A DNA stretch of 64,000 nucleotides from the NCBI GenBank assembly GCA_024305405.1, contig JAKNDB010000079.1, positions 1,174,001 to 1,238,000 on the forward strand, in the 5' to 3' direction. The position numbers were made by a program, and so were the translations under genes. Within the stretch, counting starts at the first letter, position 1, and every line of letters starts with the position of its first letter. Below, piece after piece: positions 1 to 18,866 of the stretch. The notes under the pieces are model-generated. The model was not told the DNA's origin. It did no database searches and saw nothing but the letters and a program-made list of their open reading frames with translations. This stretch comes from Dirofilaria immitis (taxonomy: Eukaryota; Nematoda; Chromadorea; Rhabditida; Onchocercidae).

Positions 1-247
1 ATGAATCAGCTTCGTTATCTAATAAACGACGACTGAAATCAAATAATTTTAACCATAAAATTCAAAAATCAAATAATTTTAATCATATATATATATATAA
101 ATGAAAGATTAATTATTTCAATATGTAAATATTTTGTAAGTAAAAAATTTTCCTTTTACTTACTATTTTTATTGTACTTAATCAGGGGATAATAAAATTT
201 TTCCATTATAATGATTATCATCACCTGATGAATTATATATATATATA

Positions 248-340
248 ATAACAGGTCTGTGATGTCCTTAGATGTCCAGGGCTGCATGCGCCACACTGAA
301 GGAATCAGCGTGCTGTAACCATTACCGAAAGGTATTGGTA
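248..340 (+). rRNA. 18S rRNA fragment (3' domain piece), non-functional
   Basis: About 93 bases read as the conserved eukaryotic small-subunit stretch that begins 'acaggtctgtgatg' and runs through 'ccttagatgtcc', 'ctgaaggaatcagcgtgct' and 'accgaaaggt'. This is the late part of the molecule, roughly position 1430-1530 of a typical 18S. A few substitutions (for example gcatgcgcc where gcacgcgc is usual) and the short length rule out a working gene. TA-rich simple sequence lies on both sides. Identification is from known 18S consensus; the source by insertion from rDNA is inference. Confidence 0.85.
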
Positions 341-724
341 TATATATATATACCACCTTTTTCCGAAATTATCGTGGAACTAGTTTTATATTTAATTTTA
401 CACAACAAAAAAATGAGTTGTTTTAAAACTCATATAGTGTAAAGATAACTTGCTTTCCTTAAAACATTTTAATATTAGTAGAAACATGATAACCTCTCAC
501 GATTTTTATGCTTCGTCAAATTTTCGTAAGTTTCTTTCCTGTCTGCAACAAATCCTTCCCCAATCTTCGTCGAATGTATCTTTCTAAAAGCTACATAAAC
601 AAGAAATCCCATTATGCGAAAAAAATGGATCATTATCGTGAAACCTAAATGATTGTATTCTGTAACAATTTCAACAATACTATATTTCAGTTGTTTTTCA
701 GTAATATTATATGTAAGTAGAAAC

Positions 725-1033
725 CTTTGAGACGAATTTATTATCACTGTCTTTAGCTATAGCTTCATTTGGTTCTTCATTTAAATCGACAATTTTATTT
801 TGCTCTGCAATTCCCTTTTCAGTTTCATTATTCCTATCCTCAATATTTCTTTTCCCTAAATTTATTTCAGTTTTCTGAATGACTGCTGCTTTATTATCCT
901 TTTTCGATTCATCTGCTTCATGTCTCATCAAATCCCTTTTGGGGTTTTCATTCTTTTCTTTAACGCTTTCATTGTTTCCTGGCGCTTCACATTCTGTTTT
1001 TATGTTTCCATCATTCACAAATCCACATATATC
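725..1033 (-). CDS. Candidate internal exon, acidic/lysine-rich protein, unidentified
   Basis: A 309-base stretch open in one frame (103 codons, phase 0 at both ends) lies between a TTTAG acceptor (AG at 1035-1034) and a GTTTCT donor at 724. The encoded segment starts DICGFVNDGN and is full of Glu, Lys, Asp and Asn, so it is probably disordered. It could be an alternative 3' part of the neighbouring minus-strand gene, or an exon of a separate gene whose other exons are outside or too short to see. I could not find a clean following exon. No family is recognised. Confidence 0.35.
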
Positions 1034-1178
1034 CTAAACATATAACATAAAGAATAGAGGATAATTTACAGAATATCATACTACTAGAACATACTTTACC
1101 TATCCCAATATTTCACTCGTCAACTATCTTTACGAATATTACTATCATTAAAAAAATTAATGCCCTGAACAAAATAAA

Positions 1179-2321
1179 TTAAAAATCCAAGCAATCACAG
1201 ACAATTTCTGTCGATTCAAATTCATCGTTTATAATGCCATTATCTGCATTATACATCGCTTTACGTTTCTGCTGGTCACGTTGACGCAATTCTATCAAGC
1301 GCCTTCTCAAAGAATTTTGCATATTTGTATGCGTAATACCTGTAGCATAAAATGATACAACTTTCTGAAAATTAACATCAAAACATGAACTGTAAGATTA
1401 TTCACTGCTGATCATTTGGAAGTTAAGAAAATTAATTTCATATAAAATCAGTGAATCGACGACTAACGGTGTGGTACTTGATAGTTTTCCGGTTCTTTTC
1501 TCCTGAAAAAAAATTGCTTGTTATCGAAAAATGGAACTTTCAAAGCAATATTACAAAAGGATTATCAAAACATACCAGTTCAACTTGAATTTCTGCGTAA
1601 ACCATTCGTCGTCAGCGTTCGATTTTTCCTAAATACACTTAATTAGATCTCAAATTTCAGTTTTTCATTACTAAGATATTCTAGTCATGAATTCACTGCA
1701 AGTTCCCAAATTTCTTAAATTGACTTTTATTAAGTTTTCTAATATCATAAATCGACATTTATCATATTTCTTATGAGTTTCATATTCTTTCTACACTCAT
1801 GCTACAGCAATCCAAACCAACTGTAGAGACTAATCATTAGACATATATGGAATATGGAAGCAAAGTTCGCTTTTTTCGCAATGAGAGTAATTTCCACATG
1901 AATGGCAGTAAAATAATTATATTAATAAAGCTGCCGAATGATCAGTTCAATTATCATTAGCAATAAAATACTCCTGCATATCAAGCAACTGGCTTTATTT
2001 TAGAAATCTGAAATCAAAAGTGACTTCGGCAGTGGCCAAATCGATCGAATTCTTGCGTGTTAATTTCGGTTGACATTTAAGACTTTCCGGAGACAGGACG
2101 TTGAAAACTCGACGTAGTATGGTTTGTTCCGTGTTATGTGACGGCAATTTTGGACTTAATAAATTCTCATTATTTTGTAACGATGGCGTATTTTCCTTTG
2201 ATCCACTGCTGTTAGATGACAAATCATCCGGATAACGGCGACTAAACAACGATCCACTATTACTATTGCTGTCGGCATCTGACGGTGTTTTCGTCGATGT
2301 CAAATGACCATCGTCCGACAT
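1179..2321 (-). CDS. Unidentified four-exon gene (186 aa)
   Basis: Read on the minus strand, the ATG at 2321 opens exon 1 (2321-2025), followed by 1628-1576, a 25-base microexon 1502-1478 and terminal exon 1364-1179 ending in TAA. All junction phases agree and give 186 codons. Acceptors are good (TTTAG, TTTCAG, TTTTCAG). Donors GTCACT and GTACCA are weak. The N-terminal half is Ser/Asn-rich with SP sites (NVLSPESL); the C-terminal half is basic and helical (SLRRRLIELRQRDQQKRKA). KVVSF, at the start of the last exon, fits the loose PP1-docking pattern [RK]-x(0,1)-[VI]-x-[FW], which alone proves nothing. I do not recognise the family. It is divergent from eEF2 and shares its upstream region. 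Confidence 0.5.
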
Positions 2322-2650
2322 ATCCGATGTATCAGATATATCTCAAACAAATCATGTATTATATTACACCTATTATTTACAATCGTCACGAAATCATGCT
2401 TAAAGCAAACCGTTTTTTCGCTTTAAAAGTTTTGAATTTTGAAATTAACTAAAAATTTCAAGTAAAGGCAAATTTCACATTCATTCTTTATTATAGCAAT
2501 TTTTTATTGCTTCGGATTAATATTTAATTAATTGATAGCAACCATCATTTATGTTCACATTACCATTTTGTTCATTAAAATTGTCATAACTTTTAGCATC
2601 ATTTCCCTATATTCAAAAATAATAAAAACCTAAAGCTATCCAACTGTTGA

Positions 2651-2990
2651 CATAATATACGCCAAATTACGATCTTATCACACATCAAAATAACACACCC
2701 TATCGTCATTTAATTGTTAATGATATGTTTATGTTATCATTATGTCCATCGTAATTATCACAATTTTTAGTCGCATATTCATAGATAACGTATATTTAAA
2801 ATTACGCAGCTGTTAAATGCAATATACGCCAAATTACAATCTTATCATACTACTAACATAACACATCCTATCATCATTTAATTAGTGATATGCTTATATT
2901 ATCATTATTATGTTCATTATCACATAATCTCAAGCATATATTCACATATGATACAAAGTATAAAATTATACGCTGATAACGCAACGTACA
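2651..2990. repeat. Diverged tandem repeat, ~169-bp unit
   Basis: Two adjacent units start with the same words (atacgccaaattac at about 2655 and again at about 2824) and continue in parallel through 'atcttatca', 'aacacaccctat/aacacatcctat', 'catttaatt', 'gatatg' and 'ttatcatta'. A degraded third start (acgtacaccacaatacaa) is at about 2983. The array sits in the intergenic region between the minus-strand gene and eEF2. Confidence 0.7.
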
Positions 2991-3381
2991 CCACAATACA
3001 ACTCACTGTATAGTACACATCAAAACCACCCATACAACATCCAACCCAATCATGTCTTCAAGTATGGCGCGAAAAGTTTTAAAAGCGCTCGTTAAATATT
3101 CGCCATGCAAATTTTCTTCTTAGGATTCTGAAAATTCAAAAAGTGAATAAAATTTTTCGTTGCAATAGTTGAATTATATATTCAGCACGATTCCACCATA
3201 ATCAAAAATAAAATTACCTAAAAATTCTTATAACAGAATAAAATTTGTTAAAATAGTTCTGGTGACACATTTGGTCGCTTCATTTGGCGTGAGCGAATTT
3301 GTCTGTTGGTGCGGTCGTTTATTTTGCATCGTTTTCTGACTGTATTTTGCGTGTAGCAGGGACGAAAAAGATCGTTTCACT

Positions 3382-8871
<5,490 letters not shown>

Positions 8872-11800
8872 TTCACTATCTAAAAATAAATATAATTGTT
8901 TTTTCTCTTTCTTTTTTTCTTGTGATTCTCTTTTTGCTTTGCAACAATTACTGTTATGAAACTGACGTCTTCTGATTTGATGTGCAGAGTGCTAGTCTCT
9001 TTCCTGCCATCACTGTTGTACCCTGGAGTTGCTCATCCTTTAATTTTATGTTTTTTTTTCCTGGGGAACTAGAGCCAACTAAAACGTTTAGAAATTTTCA
9101 AGATTTAACAGCCTTCATCCTGATTGCTGCATATTCGCAAAATATAATGTATATCGATTAGGTTTTCTTTTTATTTTTATTAAAGTATGTAAATTTAAGG
9201 ATTTGTATGTTTGCATAAATTTCAGAAATTTTCATAATTTCAGTTTTCGAAGGGTCTTTATTTTTTCTCTTTTAAACATCTTTGAGGGTATACTTTAATG
9301 CAGTTTTGTTCCTTTTGTTTTTGTTATGCTGCTTTTCATCTTGTTGAATAAAAAACGCGTATGTTGCTTGCTCTTTTGTTGTTGCTGCTATCGTTATTTC
9401 CAAAATAATTCAAGGAAATTTCCTTATTACGTAGGCAATGTCTCTTGCTTCGTTTAGCAGCATATTTTAAATTATATTCAGGCTAACTGACTGCTGCTGG
9501 ATGTGTTTATAAGGACAAAAATTATAGTACCGAATAAAACGTCTATAAGTCTCGAACAAATTAAGTATTTGTTAGATGAGTTAAGCCTTGTTTTGATATG
9601 GTTGCTGATTCGAGGGTGGTTCGTATTTTTCGCAATGAATTGTAAAGAGAAGAAATTATTCTATGAGATAGTGAAAGGGACGAGAAATAATTATTGAAAC
9701 ACATTTTTTTTTACTTTCTTCAGATGTGCTAGGGTGAGTTTATGAGTTTATAATGGATAATGATTAATGTTTTATTTGTTTAAGTAGTATTATGTTTTGT
9801 ATGTTGCTGGGAAATTATTTGATATAGCGTGAAATTATTGTTATTTAATTCTGTGTTATAAGATATAAAGGAAATAAATCATATATTCTAAATTAATAAG
9901 AATAGTAGAAATGGAGGAATATTTGCAACAGGATATTCGCTATCAGATTTTGGTTATTTTTTCCGAATATAATGATAAAATTTCCCGAATTGATTGTAAA
10001 TAATTTCTGAATTAGAAAACGAATTATACATATACAATTGTTTCAATAATATCTCGAGAAATATGCAGAAAAAAAGTGCTCAAAAATTATTGTTGTTAAA
10101 AATTTTTCATTTTTACTATGAAGAATGAAAAATATTTATATAATTATAAAAGTTACATTTAAAATTCTACGAAATGTATTTATAATTCTTTTTCTAATTC
10201 ATAGTAAAAAATAAAAAAATGTATATCAGTTGTTTGGAATTATTCTTAGGTAAATAGGTAAATGATTATTATTGATATTATTTTAGCTTTATTTGTTTAT
10301 TATTCTATATTGTTTTTTTGTAAATATCATTTACCTGAAATTCTAGGTTGGCATAAATTTTATCCAATTATGTATTAATAATGTGCTTCATCTTAAAACT
10401 GATAAAAATGTATTGATTGCAACTGATAAAAATGTATTAATTATCAGTGATAATTTTCACAAACATAGAAATTATTACTTCATTAAATGTCACTAAAAAT
10501 CTAATTGAAAATTTTAGGTTTTTTCATCTTTATTTTCCGCGTATATCATATCTATTATTCTAATTTTTATACTGTTCTACAAAATTTCTATCGGGATTTA
10601 AGTATTGTATTGTTCGTATAAAAACCAATGAGATGATTATCAGATGGATCTGTTTATATGACAGAAGAATATGCTATTTTTGTAATGGAATTAAGAATTA
10701 GCCAAGAATTAGGATTAGCCAAAAATTGGCTTATTTTTACCAATTTTTCATGAGTCAAGTGTCGTAAATTAGTATATCGTCATTTGCGCGTTCGAAAAGC
10801 ATTCCAGCCGTACTATATCCTTTACTAATCTTTCTTTAATTACGTGAAATAATTTTTTTGCGAAATTTTATCAGATGAAACACGTATAAAATCAATGTTG
10901 GCGCAAAATATGTAAGATAAATTAATATTTTAATTTAAATAAATGATAGAAATTAATATTATCACAGCGAATCTACACCAATACAGGAAGTTATACATGA
11001 TTCCGAAATTCGCAGTGAAAGATGTATTATGACGTCGAGATTAAACGTAAGAAAGTTGATTACTTTATGATTTGTAATACAGAAAGTTAGACATGATTCC
11101 GAAATTCGCATCTAAATAATAATTAGATGCAGCAAAATTAATTATAGTAAGATGACGAAAAGAATTTTAATTAAATTCATCGTATAAATCAATTATATAT
11201 GGTGTAAAAAAAAGTTCAAAATTTTTGCATAAAATATGAATGTTTATTATTTATTCTTATTATTTTTCAATTAATTCATTTACTGTCCTATTTTAATAAC
11301 AATTTTCTTGTCCACTTTTATTAATTACATGATTGATTTATTTTATAGCGCTTCATTCATTTACGTGTTTTATTCATCCACGTAACGTAATTCATTTTTC
11401 TCCTATTTCGCATCATTATGTCATTTCACGAGTTACATATTATGTTTACATTTATTTCAGTTTTTTTTTGCCTTCTATATTTGGAACATTATGCTCGATA
11501 TTTCTTCTGATCAATCAATAATATCATCCGTAAGCATTATATATAATTTTCTTTTAGAAATTTTTAAAAATTCCTAAAATTCTTTCTTAAAAAACATCCT
11601 TCAACTATAATATTTCAGCTTATTTCAAAAAAAAAAAATTTTAATCGCACGAATTATTTTGCTATTAATATTCAAATTTTGAAATTTAAATAGCTTCTAA
11701 GTAATTTATACAGCAATAATTATTGGCAAATTTATTTTTACTAATAATAAAAATAAGAAATAAATTTGTTCATCTCTTTTTATGTTTTCTTTTCTCATCC

Positions 11801-11996
11801 TAACATGCCTTTTCCTTTTCCTTTCCCTCTATCTCCCACTTTCTCCTTTCTTGCTTGTCCTAACTGTTCAAAAAATTTTATTATAATAAACAAGAAAATG
11901 AAGTATTCAGCTATTTTAGAGATAATTCTTGGAAGCATCGATTATTCATTCATCTCGTGTGTATCATTGTATTATTATTATTATTCGACTGATTAG
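8872..11996. other. Intergenic, AT-rich; no gene seen
   Basis: The first few hundred bases are presumably the eEF2 3' UTR and downstream region. The remainder is AT-rich with only short, low-complexity open frames and no splice-consistent coding exons. It holds one short direct repeat (10979-11112, listed separately). Confidence 0.6.
10979..11112. repeat. Short direct repeat, ~100-bp spacing
   Basis: The words 'aatacaggaagttatacatg' (about 10980) and 'aatacagaaagttagacatg' (about 11080) are each followed by 'attccgaaattcgca' and lie about 100 bases apart. It could be a remnant tandem duplication. Confidence 0.6.
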
Positions 11997-14900
11997 ATGA
12001 TGCGGCATTATATCGTTGGCAATATCATCTTTATAATCGTTTATGAATATGGTTTAGTTGTAAGTATTTATTGTTTTTTCTTTATTGATTTTTATTTTAA
12101 AAATGAAATGAAAACTTTAAATTTAACGCATGAAAAAATGAGATAAAATATATTGAAGTAATATAAATATGAATTAGCTTTCTTTTGTTTATATACTCTT
12201 AAAATTTAGCTGTGTTTTTGTTTTTTAACCTAAAATCACTTTCTTGAAAAATGCTGGAAATGTACAATTTAACCTTTTACTTTTCTTTTTCTTTTCGTTT
12301 TCTTCGTTTCTTTATAAATATATTAATTTATTTGCATTAAGCGTTACAATTTCTAGACATAAATTTTAAAAATTAAACATGTAATTCATTTTAATCTTAT
12401 CAGTTGAGAAAATTGAAGAATACTTCCGGTTCTTGCAGTTAATTTATGTTCTATAATTAATAATTTTTAGGAAACACATGGATATTACGATTCAAGTTAT
12501 GCTTACCTATTTGTTAAAAATGAATATACTCAAGAAGAGCAGACATTTTGTGTTAATTACGAACAATGGAGAATGCAAAGATAGCAAAAATATCGAAAAT
12601 GCCGTTAGTTCTTTGTAGTGATCTATTAAAATTTGCTTTTTCGCTTTTTTAGTTAAGTTTTATTTTGTTATTCGTACATTTATGATTCCATTAACTGTTA
12701 TTTTTTTGATTTTTTCTTCTACTTTTAAGTAAAATTTTATATTTGCATATTTTTCATTTGATTTTATGAGTCTTCACTATTTATTTTCAGGTTTCGTTAG
12801 ATATAAAAATTAGTTGAAGAAAATATGAAGATTAAATATGAGCTTATCACTCATATTATGACTTGATGTATGAGTTATTATTCATATTACATTATTGATA
12901 TTCGTAAAATTTTTGAATTTATTTCAGGAAATGTTACGACTCGGTTGGTGGGGTGGTACTGTTAATAATACCAATGTTTGTGACAAAGGTAAAACAATCT
13001 CACTAAGGAAACAGGCAGTAGCATTGAATTATCGCCTGAAAATTGAAGATGGTCCTTGTGCAATTCCGTTTATTATAACGAATACAAGTTTTAGAAAAGC
13101 TTTGCAATATGAGGTAAGTATATTTTTGATTTTGAGTTCATCAATTCATTTGTATCAGCTGTAATTATAAGTATGAACTATTTATTGGTTAAGGGATTTC
13201 GTTATTTTCATGTTTATGATTCTAGATGTGTTCCAACAATGGCTAGATCATATTTTCGAAAGTTTCTACTGAAAAATTACTGTTAGAATATTGCGCCTTG
13301 AATTTAGGTGATCTCAATCAGCAGATTGAATGAAATAATGAAACGCTAATAGTAAGTTCTGGATGCGGCAAAACATTTAGTTCTATCGTCAATTTTACTC
13401 ACTCTTCAGCGACTGATTCTGCATTGCTAGGATTTTTCGTAATTTTATCAGTATTATTTGAAAATCTTCAAGGTTTCTTAGGGACTTCAGCAGTTTTGTT
13501 ATTATGGAAATATGAGTTTTGTTTTATTAATTTATATGTGCTTTTATCCTTGTTTAGGTAAACGAGTTGGCTTCGAGACATGCTAGTGCTGCTATTATTC
13601 TCGTTGATAAAGGTCGAAAATATATCACCAAATGGGCAGATTATTTGGTAAATCTATCTAAAAAAATTATTTTTGAAGTCCTTTATTTTTTGAAGCATCC
13701 TTTGGTCTAAAAAAGCAAAGTTTTTGACTTAGGAATAACACTCAATTCTTGTAATCTTTTAAAAGAAAACTTAACTCATTTTCTAGTTTTCCGAATTCTA
13801 TGATCCAGATTTCAATCAATCCACCAAGTTGCCGACGTTTTTCATGTATAGAACTACATTCTTCGATGAAATGCTGGTAATTCTATTTATATTTAGGTCC
13901 CATAAGTTTGCTATTTGAATTTAAGAATTGATCTAATTTCTGAACAGTGAATAATTCATTTCTAAAACAAGCTTAATTGTTCTGATGGTATTTATAGTGA
14001 TAACTCAACTCGGGAGTATTAACATATTACTCAAATTTATACATCTTTTATGCAAATAATTTGCTTTCTATTTCGTAATGTTTTTAATTTAAAAAGCAGA
14101 TGCAAATAATTTGCTGTCTATTTCGTAATGTTTTTAATTTAAAAAGCTATATTGAATTATTAAAGGTGTCCAAATAAAAAAATTCTTATGAGCTAAAGTA
14201 GATAGGGAAAAATAGTTGAGTCCAAAATATGAAAACGAAGTTAATATACTTCGTGTTTCTTTTTCTGTATAATTTTTCAATATGGTATATAAGATATACT
14301 ACATTTTAGAAACTGAGTAACGATAGCAGTGGAAGAGAATTATTACTACAATTCTATAGACCGCTGAATTCGCAATGGGATATATCTATGTTAATTGTTT
14401 GGCTTATAGCTGTATTCTGTGTTACAGTTGGTGGTTATTGGGCCACTCTTCGAAAAATGTTAGTTTTTTTCTTTCCTTTCATTTTGATGCAAATTACAAA
14501 GATTAAGATATTTTCGAATATTTATTTATTTTTTGATAAGTTATAGTAGGCTAATTTTTGGTACGTTAAGACCAAAATTTAATAAATATTTATCACATCT
14601 GATACGTAAGTGGGTAAGATGATCGAATATTTTGTCGAAAAATGGTTAAGCAAATTTATAAATTGTTGAGAAAATTCAATACTAACCATTTTCCTACAAA
14701 AAGTCCGTGTTTAAGCGATATTATGCATTAATTATGTAATGATAATGATATCGAAAATAAAATTTTAATTGAAATATAATTAATTGTCTATGTTAGAGTT
14801 AGTTTCAATGTAATGGTTATTTAAAATTGGTGACATTGTTAAAGTTATCTTTGTTATTAGTGAATAAGTAAGATTGTTTAAGTGTAATAGTCGATAGTCA

Positions 14901-17900
14901 TATTAAGGTTGCTTGCAGAGCAATAATTACATAAAGATATTTACGAATTTTGTTTGTAAATTTATTCAAAATTTAATAATTCGTCTTATCATGTTTATTT
15001 ATTAACTAGTAATTACTGATCACTGTAAACTAATTTCTATGATAGCATTATTTGTTGGATTATGATTACTAAGTGCGGGTATTCGATTACTTCAAGTCGT
15101 TTATAGAGTAATGCTTATTGGATCTGTTAAGCTTACTCAGTTGAGGCTGATTATTATTTAGATATGAAGAATCTGACATTTCCCATGAATCTCATCAGAT
15201 TTCGAATACCGAAAATCAGGTGCAGAAATCAAGAAGTTGCTTAAGTAATGAGCAAATGATGAATTCAGCAAATTGTTTATTTATTTTCATTGTGATGCTT
15301 ATTGTTATTGGTGTTTTAATGCTTGGTTTCTATTTCCGCGGTGTTATGGGTGAGTAAATAGTGCCATTCATTGTAAACAATTATGTTTATTTAATGCTTC
15401 TTAACTTTTTTCTTGCGTTTCATTTCTATGTTTCAATACAGTATATGCACCAATATTTGAATAATGATATGTCCAAGCACTGAAAATTTCTTTGAAACAA
15501 GTTGGTAACATGTCTCCTTAGCTAATGTAAACTTACATCTCTTATGATATTTTGAATAATTAAATTCAAATTAAATAATTGAAATTTAGGAGTGAAGGAA
15601 GAAGTAATTATGTAATAATATCAACTTTTGCAGTATTTATCTTCAACATATTGCTTGCAATTATTGGCACATTTAGTGTTCACCGTTGTTTAACGGCATT
15701 ATTTGGATCGATATGCAAATGTGGCCGATGTCGAGTAAGTTTACGATATTAATAATTGAAGTTTGCAATAGAAACTAGATTAAAAAAGTTTATTGCTTGG
15801 TTAATAAATTGTATATTTAATAGTTGAAATCTTTCCTTTCCTATATTTATTTTTTTCGCATTTAATTAAACCCATTTGTTTAATTAAATCAAATTGTTTG
15901 ATTTCTTATTGTGTCATTTTCAAAAGATTTTAGAAGTATATTTGTTAAAATAACTAATGATGATAACCATTATTTAAAAGATTTTGAGTTACTTGATGCA
16001 TTATTTTGCCAGTTATTGAAGATTGAAGATTTCGTGTTCTTTGCTGAAAAATGTATTGACATTTAAGAACAAAATAATGTAGAATATCTGCGGTTTTTAA
16101 CCATATCTATGAGATTCATCAAATCATCTTATCTGTAATGTGAGTGCAAAAATGTTATCACAGTTTATGTGCTAATTATCGATCCTTTCGTTGTCTACGT
16201 TTAATTGTGATATTTTTTTCAATACTATTCTTTATTTTGAATATCTCTCTTTAGTATAATATAGTTTTCATTTGATGAAAAACTATTAAGATGTGCATCT
16301 CAATGAATGATGTAACTCGATCGATATTCCACCGTGATCTATTCAACTATGAATGTTGCACCGAACGACCGCTTGTTATGTCTATCACGATTTTCTCTCT
16401 ACAGTATCACTTTGTATTACCTGGTTTATATTCCGATCTGATCCATATGCATTCATACTACTTGATTTCATCAATATTGCTGTTTGCATTCATATCTTAA
16501 AAGGCATTCGATTCCCCAACTTAAAGGTAAAAGAATTTTGAAAGATTTAAAATCATATGAAATTAATGTTATTAATAAAAGTTCCGAAAAATTATAACTG
16601 TCAGAAATAAGTTTTAAATCTGTTGCTTTCGTAAGAGATCAACCAGGATCGGTTAGGTTTTTTAGTGATAAGATAAATTGTAGTCGAAGTACTGAGTAAT
16701 TAAAAAGAGAGATATACGAACTCCAACATGATATGTCATTGTCTATGATAAGATTTGATCTGAAGTGTAGTGTTTCGTTTCTTTTTCTTTTATAGCTAAA
16801 TAATTATTTTTAGTGGTTGACAGTTCTTTTGATTTGTATGTTTTTATATGATTTGTTCATGGTATTTATCACACCTTTCTTTACTACAAGTGGATGTTCC
16901 GTGATGATTGAGGTAACTTCTGCTCAATAATTATTTTCAATCGTGTAATTACTCTTTTTTCTTATTCCTCATTGTTTATAATTTGTTTGCTTCGAGGAAA
17001 TCTTTACACGAATTCAATTGAATCTATATTCTTTTTACAACTTCTAGAAATTATTATATTACTTTTCATCTTTTTATCTGTTTTTGTTGTTTGTAGGTTG
17101 CATCCGGTACAGATTGTTCAAAAGCAGCGAGCGGTTATCCTATAGCACCAATTAACACTGGAATACCAGAAAAGGTAATTTTAGTTTTAAAGTTTCTGTA
17201 AAAAAATAAATTGAATGATCCTTTCAGATTATTTGAATGTTTAGAAAAATTTTATAAAACCGAAAGTTATCTTATAATATTGAAAGTTATTTTATATTTC
17301 CAGTTTCCAATGCTTTTTCAAATACCACGATTAAGCGATCCGATGATTTCATGCATTGATTTAGAAGTTGAGAAGGAATATCATCCAGTAATCCTTGGAT
17401 TGGGTGATGTTATAGTACCGGGTAAGTTTTTTTAATCACAGAATTTTAGAACATAGAAAGGTTTTTAGTCATAGTATTAAAAAAAGTTTGTAATGATAGG
17501 CTGTTACTCGAAAATCGTTTCGGAATTAATTGACTTAAGTTATTTTTTGCATTATAATCAATAAAATACCTCGTTAATCGTGATGTGTACTGCAAAACAT
17601 ATTTAAATACTGTAATAGTATTGTTCTGCAGTATATTATTTAAATCAGTAGGAATTTAGATTTCGCAAAGTTCCACTTGCACTCACTGTTTTTTAATTAA
17701 CGAATGGAATGATGTATTTGTGTGTCAGACATAGATAGATATCATTTCAGAGAAGATTCATAATCTTAATCATTCAGTAAATTAATTAAAATAGTCAATA
17801 TTTAGTACATCCCTTATTTGAAATGATAAGTTTATTGTTTATCATTTGATATGATTCGTAGAAGAATCGATCGTTTCTTTTTTTTGAATAGGTTATCTGA

Positions 17901-18866
17901 TCAGTTTTTGTTTCACTGTTGATTTTGTTATTCGAGCACGTTATCTCTATGGATTTCTATCAATTTTCGGTTAGTCCAATACTATTTATATCTACTTTTC
18001 TCCCTTATATATACATTTTTTGCTTTTGCATTATTAAATTTATTTCCTCGAAAGGACCACTTTTCTTCCTAAGTTTAACATTTTTTCAGGTTATGGATTT
18101 GGCCTTATTGTAACATTCATCGCTTTAACATTAATGGAAACTGCACAACCTGCTTTAATTTATTTGATACCTTTTACATTAGCACCCATTATTATACTTG
18201 CACTCGTTCGTCGAGAGTTTAAACTTCTCTGGACTGGAAATTTTTCGAAATCTGGGGTTATATGCTTTAGAAAAATTTTCATTAAACAAACTTTAACGCA
18301 ATCAGTTTTTTAGACGAATTGTTGAAATTTTTTAAGTTAAAGCAAGAAGAAAGAATAGCAGAAGATTTGATCAGAAGTAGTCCCATATTCATTTTATTGT
18401 TTCTATTGGTAAAAGTAATTTACATAGTATTAAATCTACCTAATTTATGCCTTGATTAGCATGACGTTCTCGTAATTTTTATAATCATGTAAAAATTCTC
18501 TTTTTCTTCAATTTAATTTTCATCCATATTTCTTTACAATAAGTTATATTTTTTTGATTGTTTATAAGATTTTAGAAGATTCATTTTGCTTAAATTGTTA
18601 GTTTTTGGCATCCGTAAATGATAAAACGATTTTTTTTCCGGATTTCTGTGATTTTCAACTGAAAGAAAGAATTTTTGAATTGATGAAAGAAAGAATTTTA
18701 GGCTTCTTCTGACGTTTCGCGAAATTCTGCAACGGATACAGCGAATAGTGGTATTAATTCGGGTAGTCTTAGTTTTGATGCATTTGCTGCAACATTTGTA
18801 TCAGCAGCTTCATCTTCTAATGCAAGTGGAAGGGGATATGACGATGTATCTTCCGCTATTTTTTAA
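11997..18866 (+). CDS. SPPL2: SPPL2-type intramembrane aspartyl protease
   Basis: A GxGD protease cleaving type II membrane stubs in late secretory/endosomal membranes. Fifteen exons: 11997-12059 (signal-peptide-like start), 12471-12603, 12928-13113, 13558-13647, 13787-13876, 14310-14458, 15162-15349, 15634-15734, 16291-16526, 16814-16912, 17097-17174, 17304-17421, 17892-17969, 18090-18256 and 18702-18866. Exons 2-5 form a PA-like lumenal domain (TFCVNYEQW, AAIILVDKG); exons 6-14 encode about nine membrane helices. Catalytic motifs: LYDLF (Asp codon 16850-16852), GLGDVIVPG (17397 onward) and QPALIYLIP (18146 onward). The membrane-associated TPFFTTSG and RRE..LLWTG tail stretches match SPPL2 rather than SPP. 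The last exon encodes a Ser-rich cytosolic tail ending DDVSSAIF. Frame breaks lie near 12577-12584 (net one extra base) and near 16400 (one base missing); exon phases fit once these are allowed. Exon 9 has a non-canonical acceptor (CTATTAAG). Confidence 0.92.
14050..14149. repeat. 50-bp tandem duplication in SPPL2 intron
   Basis: The block beginning 'atgcaaataatttgct' and ending 'ttaatttaaaaagc' occurs twice, immediately adjacent, with one clear mismatch (t/g). It lies in intron 5 of the SPPL2-type gene and has no coding consequence. Confidence 0.9.
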
